From Escallonia rubra (Eukaryota; Streptophyta; Magnoliopsida; Escalloniales; Escalloniaceae), in NCBI GenBank assembly GCA_033065855.1, contig JAVXUO010002083.1:372001-436000 (forward strand): a DNA stretch of 64,000 nucleotides, read 5' to 3'. Below, one piece after another: positions 58,246 to 64,000 of the stretch. Position numbers and translations under genes: made by a program. The notes under the pieces are model-generated. The model did not search any database, had not been told where the DNA came from, and saw only the letters and a program-made list of their open reading frames with translations. How positions within the stretch are numbered: the stretch's first letter is position 1; every line of letters starts with the position of its first letter.

Positions 58246-60342
58246 TGTAACGCCCCGAACCCGAGGGTCCGAACACGTTCTTAAACCAAAATCCACATAT
58301 CAATGACATAACTATTATAAAGGCAGAGCAGAGCATCTAGGATACCACAAACATAATTATCTAAATCTCAAATATTTAACTCTAAAAATAATCCAACACT
58401 TGTATACAATTCCTTCAAAAACTTAATTCCAAAATACTTCAAAACTTTATTACAAGTCTTCTTAGACTAAATATCTAAATCCAAAATAATATAAATCAAC
58501 TAACCAATATTTCGTATAAAGAAATCATAAGCTCTATTCTCAATATCAGAAACCAGAACAATTCCCACCGTTGCACTAATATCTCTCCCTTCGTGCTACT
58601 TTTGGCCTGGAAGGGAAAGGAAACGAAAAACAAAGGGGTGAGCACAAATTGCCCAGTAAAAGATCTTACACACAGAGGACCAAAAACGAATACGAAACTA
58701 GAGTTATCAAATAGAGCCAATAAATAGGAATTTAGATAACTCAATCAAATTTCACAAATGAATGATTACGGTGACCAAAAGAGAGTTACCAAAAACAAAT
58801 AACAAATAACAAATATGAGTTATCAAATAGAACCAATAAATAGGAATTCAGATAACTCAATCGAATTTCACAAGCGAATAACAGAAGCGACTGAAAAGGA
58901 GGATAAATAACCAATAAGTCGAATGTCGATTCAAATACGAATAACAAATCAACTCAAAAAGGGGTTACATAACCAATAAGTCGAATATCAAAATATTTTT
59001 ACCAAATCTTGTGGGTGTCACATACACAATTGCTTATTATTAAGCATCACAAATCATGGTTATACCATGTCGAATATCGCAGCCGGCGCATCACATATAA
59101 GTCACGATAATCAAAAGTGACTTTCAAACACAAATATTACCCACAAATAATTTGATAAATATAGTGAATATTCATTCGAAGTTCAAAAATAGTCATTGTA
59201 GACTTAAATCGAAGAGAACGAAAATACGAATTCAAAGAAACAAAAATCAGCTCAATCGGAGATCGGATGAATGAGATATCGTCAAAAGAAGTTTTGGATA
59301 GAAAATTAAAGGCCACAAAAAACGAAAAACGAAAAAAGACCACCTAAAAGGTGACACGTGGCGAAAAGAAGTAAGAGGGTACACATTTGAACCCAAATCT
59401 GGCTAGCTGGTCATTTAAAAAAAAAAAGCCAAAGACCAATAGAAAAGAGACACGTGAGACTCATATATTTGAAAGTAACTTTTTGACTGTGAACAAAGAA
59501 CGGCTGGGAGCACAAAATAATCGCGAACGACTTTTTACGATAAAACGAAAACAAATTTTTATAAATCACATAGGAACCATCTTGAATGCAAATTACAAGA
59601 CAATAAAATAAGATTATTGGTAACGTTACAAAAAGCGTGATGATAAAGAAATACGTTTAAAGACAAATATATTTTTGGGAATCAAAGCATAGCACATAGA
59701 TCTCGTGTATAAAACGGAAAGACGGCGTAAGAACCCTTACCTCAAAGTAACGAATATCATGTCAATAATCTCCAATTTATCTTAGATCTTTACTTCAAAG
59801 TAACAATATCATGTCAAGAACCTCCTCTTTATCTTGGACCAATCACCGTCTTTTTGCTTGAATACCCAAAAGAATGCACTTGACTTTTTATCTTAGATCA
59901 ATCACCACCTTTTTGCTTGAATACCAAAAAGAATGCACTTGAGTCTTTTCTCTTTCTTCTCCTTTGTCTCTAAAAATATATGAAGACTCTTATGTCTTCT
60001 TCCCCCTTATATAGTTTGCTAATCTAATTCTAATATGACTTGAAATCCCAGTTTCTAGTGTAATTATAACACAACTAAAATCATTATTCCTAGTGTAATT
60101 ATTATACAACTAATAGACCTCATTACTAATTTAATCACAATATGACTTAAAATCCTAATCCAAGTCGAAATCTTTTTTTTTCTTTTTCTTAATCCAATCA
60201 CATTAGCCAGTAATACTATTAAATATTAATTTATTCTCTAAAAGAATTCCAAATAATTTATCTAAGGTCCAATACTCAATCCAAAATCATAATAATTTTT
60301 AATTGTTCTTTACACAAGTACCAAAAAATCCGGGGTATTACA
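58246..60342. repeat. Solo LTR of a Ty3/gypsy-type retrotransposon
   Basis: Starts TGTAACGCCCCGAACCCGAG and ends CCGGGGTATTACA (TG...CA), flanked by exact 5-bp duplications TGTAA at 58241-58245 and 60343-60347. No internal coding region, so a full element recombined between its LTRs. Inside are two imperfect duplications: CCAATAAATAGGAATT blocks (58650-58990) and TTTTTGCTTGAATACC blocks (59760-59950). Confidence 0.92.
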
Positions 60343-60508
60343 TGTAATCTCTCTCTACGCCCAACTGGAACTTCTGTTTGGTAATTAACGCCCCCTGCTT
60401 GATGAATCACACCCTTTGCTCTTTCCCATTCATAAATTTTCCCTTCTCCACCCCTCCCCCTGCACTAATAAAATTACGCCACCCCCCAACTAGCTCACCG
60501 CAACCAAA

Positions 60509-60760
60509 ATGGTGCACCCGGTGGTCGACGCAAACAAGACCAGCCCTTTCAGCACCTTCACCCTTATCGAGTTCTACATCCGCCACTCAGTGACTCACTC
60601 CTCCCACTACATCACCAACCCCAGAGGACTCCGGCTCTTCACCCAATCATGGACCCCGCTCCCCTAACCCAAATCCTTGGCGTCGTCTCTATCTTGTACA
60701 GCTACACCGGCTCATCCAGCTCACCACCATCCACTCGCCAAGTCTGATCCAAATGCTGCC
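60509..60760 (+). pseudogene. Captured 5' fragment of a monoacylglycerol-lipase-like (alpha/beta hydrolase) gene
   Basis: From ATG 60509 the frame reads MVHPVVDANKTSPFSTFTL, IEFYIRHSVTHSSHYITN, PRGLRLFTQSWTPLP, then TAA at 60665. In shifted frames the similarity goes on (ILGVVSIL, SYTGSS, QLTTIHSPS). This is the N-terminal sequence of plant MAGL/caffeoylshikimate-esterase-like hydrolases, which continue into HGFTGESSW. The catalytic elbow and the rest are missing. It lies inside the MULE-type element and is a captured pseudogene. Confidence 0.75.
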
Positions 60761-60879
60761 CAAACAAATGGACGACCAAATAAATCCTATTGCAAAATCA
60801 ACCCGATTACCACCCTAACCAAGAAGAAAAAACAAAACTGTCTACTAAATAAACCAACCGGGAGTCAGATCTTGGATGG

Positions 60880-61435
60880 TTAGTGGCGTTGCCGTCGACG
60901 GATCTGTGGGTTGGCGTGGTCGTGACAGCGGATCTATGGATTAAAGTGGTCGTGGTTAAGAAGTGAATCGGTGGTGGTGGGTTTTGTTTCCTGTGTTGGT
61001 GGCTCGTCAATGCTGAAGCAGGTGAACAGTGGTGGGTGGGCCTTGGGCATGGGTTGATGATGGTGGTGATTGGGGAATCTGGCGACATAGTGAGTGGTGG
61101 TCGATGGTGTGACATTTGGTTTGTGACGGGGTTGGCGAGATGGTGGTAGATTTAGGGACGTTGGGGGTTGGCGAGGTCGCGACGGGGCTGGGATATGGAG
61201 ATGACAATGGGTGACGACAATTTCGGTCGTTTATCAGGCGTTGTCACCGCTCGTTGTCGGCGACCACCGCCTCTATCTTTCCTCCCCCCCCCATCCACCC
61301 TGCTTCACTCCCCACCCCTCCCATCCCCCCTCCGTTTACCCCTTTATGTGTGTGTGTGTTCCAGCCGTGGTGGGGCTTGGGAGGGGCTGGCTGTGATTTG
61401 TAAATTGGAATTAAATAAGGGTTTGAAAAAAATAA
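60880..61435. other. GC-rich filler of the MULE-type element, no gene seen
   Basis: GGTGGT- and GTGGTCGTGA-rich low-complexity DNA, then a C/CT-rich stretch and a GTGTGTGT run near 61345. Open frames here are composition artefacts. Confidence 0.4.
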
Positions 61436-62565
61436 GGGTTAATTACACTTATGTCCCTGAGGTTTAGGTGTAATTACAGTCAAGGACACAAAGTTTCAAA
61501 AGGTAACAAATCGTGTCCACAAACGTTAAAAAGGTAACATTTATGTCCATCCGTCAAGTATCCGTCCAAAAAGTGTACTTTTTCGGTGATGTCATCAATA
61601 TGTATTTTTTAAATGACAATACTACCCTTGTTAAAAACCTAATTTTTAAAGAAATGAGTTTCTCTCTCCAAATATTTTTAGAAACTCTCTTCCAAATCTG
61701 AATTTCCAGTGCCCCTCCCTCGCCCCATGCCGCCGACAGCCCCCTCCCTCACCCTACCTCGTCGCCGGCAGCCCCTTCCCTCACCCCACCTAGCCGCCGA
61801 TAGCCCCTTCCTTCAGCCCACCCCGGCGGCAGCCCCTCCTTCACCCCACCCAGCCGGCAATCCCCTCCCTCACCCCACCTCGTCGCCGACAACCTCTTCC
61901 CTATACCAGAACACGATGGGTTCGTTGTGCGGCGGTGGGCCTGTTGTCATCGGCGGAGAGGAAGAGGGGCGGGCAACAGGTTAGGGAGAGGGAGGTGCCG
62001 CTGCGTGTGCAGCAGCAGATGTGCGGCCGTGGCTGTAATGTCGCCGGCGGGGAGGAAGAGGGGGCGAGCTGGGGGAAGGGAGAGATAGGCAGCAGGGTTG
62101 GGGGGAAGGGAAGGGGGTGGGCAGCGGGGTTGGGGGGAAGGGAAGGGGGTGGGCAGCGGGGTTGGGGGGAAGGGAAGGGGGAGATTCAATCAGTTTCCCT
62201 AAAACCCTAAATTGAACAAATGTACCCTAATTTGAAAGATTATGGCTTTGAAATCCCTAATTTGTCAAATTAGGGTTTGGAAAACCTAATTTTGAAACTC
62301 TAATTTTCCAAATTAGGGTTTCGAAACCTCTAATTTGTCAAATTAGGGTTTTGAAACCCTAATTTGGAAAATTTAAAACCCTAATTTGAAGAGATGGTTG
62401 GCATTTGAAAATTTGAAGAGAGATCATGGGCAATATGGTCATTTCGACAATTCCATTATGTATTTGGGTATTCCGTTAGGTCAGAGGATATAAGTTCTAT
62501 TTTCCAAACTTATGGACACGCGTGTAATTACACCTAAACCTCAGGGACATAAGTGTAATTAACCC
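61436..62565. mobile_element. MULE-type MITE, family A copy 2
   Basis: Same termini as the element at 3255-4399 (GGGTTAATTACACTTATGTC) with an exact 9-bp duplication AAAAAATAA at 61427-61435 and 62566-62574. The interior differs from copy 1. It has CCGCCGACAGCCCC-type repeats (61720-61900), three tandem copies of GGGTTGGGGGGAAGGGAAGG (62096-62185) and a palindromic CCCTAATTTG block (62190-62400). No coding capacity recognised. Confidence 0.92.
62190..62400. repeat. Palindromic AAACCCTAATTTG array in the MITE
   Basis: Alternating direct and inverted copies of CCCTAATTTG and CAAATTAGGG, for example TTTGTCAAATTAGGGTTT and GAAACCCTAATTTGG. Strong self-complementarity; includes AAACCCTAA, the plant telomere-like and telo-box motif. 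Confidence 0.7.
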
Positions 62566-62755
62566 AAAAAATAAAGTTGGCTCGACAAAATTACCCCCCG
62601 ACGGTTTTGCTTAGAACGTTAGGAATTTGGACAGAAGTCCTTATATATTGCGTAATTGAAAATACACTCTTTTCTACAAAAATTGGACATTTAGACCCTC
62701 AGGTGAGATTTTGGAGTAATTTTGGGTACTAAAGAATATTTAACCCTTAGTAATA

Positions 62756-64000
62756 CTTCGATAATGCTTATATTATGCTTGAGATGATGAAACTAAGGGT
62801 CTGTTTGAAATCTATTTCAGTCTTTTGTTTTTATTTTTCAAAAAACCAAAATCAAAATCGCTTTGAGTTTTCTTTATTTACAAAACTGATGGGTTGTTTA
62901 ATAGTAGTTTTGTATAATTGATTTTTACTTTTGTTTTTCTTTTCTATGTTTTCTTTCTTCTCTTTTCTTTCATTTTCTAGTACTTGAGAGCTTCTTCTAA
63001 GCTCTTATGTTCAACAAGTAGAAGCGCCCCTACCCCGACCAGCATATCTACTTCGCGACCGTCCAACTACTGCTATGGTAGTAACACACAAGCTTGCGAA
63101 TTAGGGCTTCACTGGGTATGATTGGGGTTTGATTTGGTGAACGGATTTGATTAGCTTGGAATTTATATGTGCATGTCGAAGATACTAAGGCTAATCATCT
63201 TGTGGTGTGTTGGTATGATGGTGGATTTGAATTTAGAGGAGCGGTGGTGCCGTGGTGGTAACCGGTGTTAGAGGGTTTGGTTTTTCTGACGATGTTGGTC
63301 ATTGGTGGTGGTGGTGATGGTTGTGGTTATCGATGGCTATGGTGGTTGATGGTGTTCATGGGTGTTGGTCACTGGTGGTGGTGGCGTCGGTCAGTGGCTA
63401 TGGTGGTAAGAGGTGTTGGCAAGTTTGGTGTTTGGGTGTGTTGATCAGTGGTGGTGGCGGTCAATAGGTGTGGTGGTTGGCAATGTTGGTGGTTTGGTGT
63501 TCTTGGGTGATAGGAGTTGGTGATAAAGATTGAAGGAAATAATACGTGATAGGAGCTTAATTTGATATTTGCTAGAAGGCTTAGCCTAACAATTTGTTGA
63601 AGGTCCTAAGCTGGATACATAGCAATCTAGTAAATCACTGGATCTGGTTTGGCTTACCGATTGGTATTACTATTCAAGATCTTCCGTGGCTGCTTGGGAG
63701 CTGATTTCTTACGGCGTTGGTTGGCCAAGCCTTTACTTGAACAAGCTACACTGATTCAAGCTTTTCTTTGGAAAGCAGTGACGTTGTGGTGCTCTGGAGA
63801 GGTCGTAATGATTTTGGGTTCTAGAGCATTTGCTTTTTGCCATTTTCAATCTTGTGGTGCTCAGAACATTTATCATACTCGGCGCTTCAGTAGGTGTTTT
63901 GCTAGGCTTATAGCTCCCTCACATGGTGGGGCGGCTCAGTCTACTGTATTTACATTTCACTCGAGGAGAATCTGCTCTTACGCCTCATCTCCGGCACTTA
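62756..64000. other. Right edge, no gene seen
   Basis: T-rich DNA beginning GGGTCTGTTTGAAATC (62805), a start common to plant MITE ends but without a visible partner. A GGTGGTGGTG/TGGTGATGG-rich block (63230-63500) and unassigned DNA follow. Confidence 0.35.

Larger units (their letters stand above)
57994..62746. mobile_element. MULE-type element with captured gene, solo LTR and nested MITE
   Basis: Ends GGGTTAAATACACTTTAGTA... and its inverted counterpart (TIR about 70 bp, matching through CTCACCTGAGGGTC) are flanked by an exact 9-bp duplication TTAGTAATA at 57985-57993 and 62747-62755. Removing the solo LTR (58246-60342 plus one TSD) and the MITE (61436-62565 plus one TSD) leaves about 1.5 kb of original element, which carries a captured lipase-like fragment and GC-rich DNA but no transposase. 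Confidence 0.9.

Noticed and set aside
61709-62210. Pro- and Gly-rich open frames
   Set aside because: Products of low-complexity GC repeats inside a MITE, without domains.

Overview
This is nuclear DNA of a flowering plant, most likely a eudicot. The evidence is GT-AG introns, a single very large PHYLLO gene (the plant men-cluster fusion), plant-type L1 LINEs, Au-like SINEs, hAT and Mutator-like (MULE) elements, and a Ty3/gypsy retrotransposon. The species cannot be read from the sequence.

Layout. 1-5.4 kb: broken Ty3/gypsy element on the minus strand (gag-protease remnant plus a 3.4-kb LTR) with a MULE-type MITE inside the LTR. 5.9-7.25 kb: a Pack-MULE-like element with fragments of histone H2B and, probably, the nuclear pore anchor NUA/TPR. 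8.0-8.5 kb: a small two-exon gene for a secreted tandem defensin-like peptide, plus strand. 10.5-42.1 kb: PHYLLO on the minus strand. I could reconstruct 27 exons in continuous phase, giving a 1700-residue protein. Its introns hold two hAT-like elements, a hAT MITE, an old LINE, three Au-like SINEs and local tandem duplications. 42.7-47.3 kb: repeat-rich, degenerate DNA with hairpin-bearing tandem modules and an L1-ORF1-like relic. 47.4-52.0 kb: a 5'-truncated LINE with a perfect 15-bp target duplication and a nearly intact ORF2. 52.07-57.79 kb: a full-length MULE with 215-bp terminal inverted repeats and a perfect 9-bp target duplication. It carries a decayed transposase gene and, convergently, an intact two-exon gene for a GRF-zinc-finger membrane protein. 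58.0-62.75 kb: another MULE-type element with perfect 9-bp TSDs. It captured the start of a monoacylglycerol-lipase-like gene and was later hit by a gypsy element (now a solo LTR) and by a second MITE copy. 62.75-64 kb: no gene seen.

The two host genes with intact reading frames are PHYLLO and the defensin-like gene, transcribed convergently. PHYLLO fuses a MenF remnant, MenD, MenC and MenH, so one chloroplast-targeted polypeptide would carry out the steps from isochorismate to o-succinylbenzoate in phylloquinone (vitamin K1) synthesis. The rest is a layered record of transposition, dated relatively by nesting and by target-site duplications read directly from the sequence.
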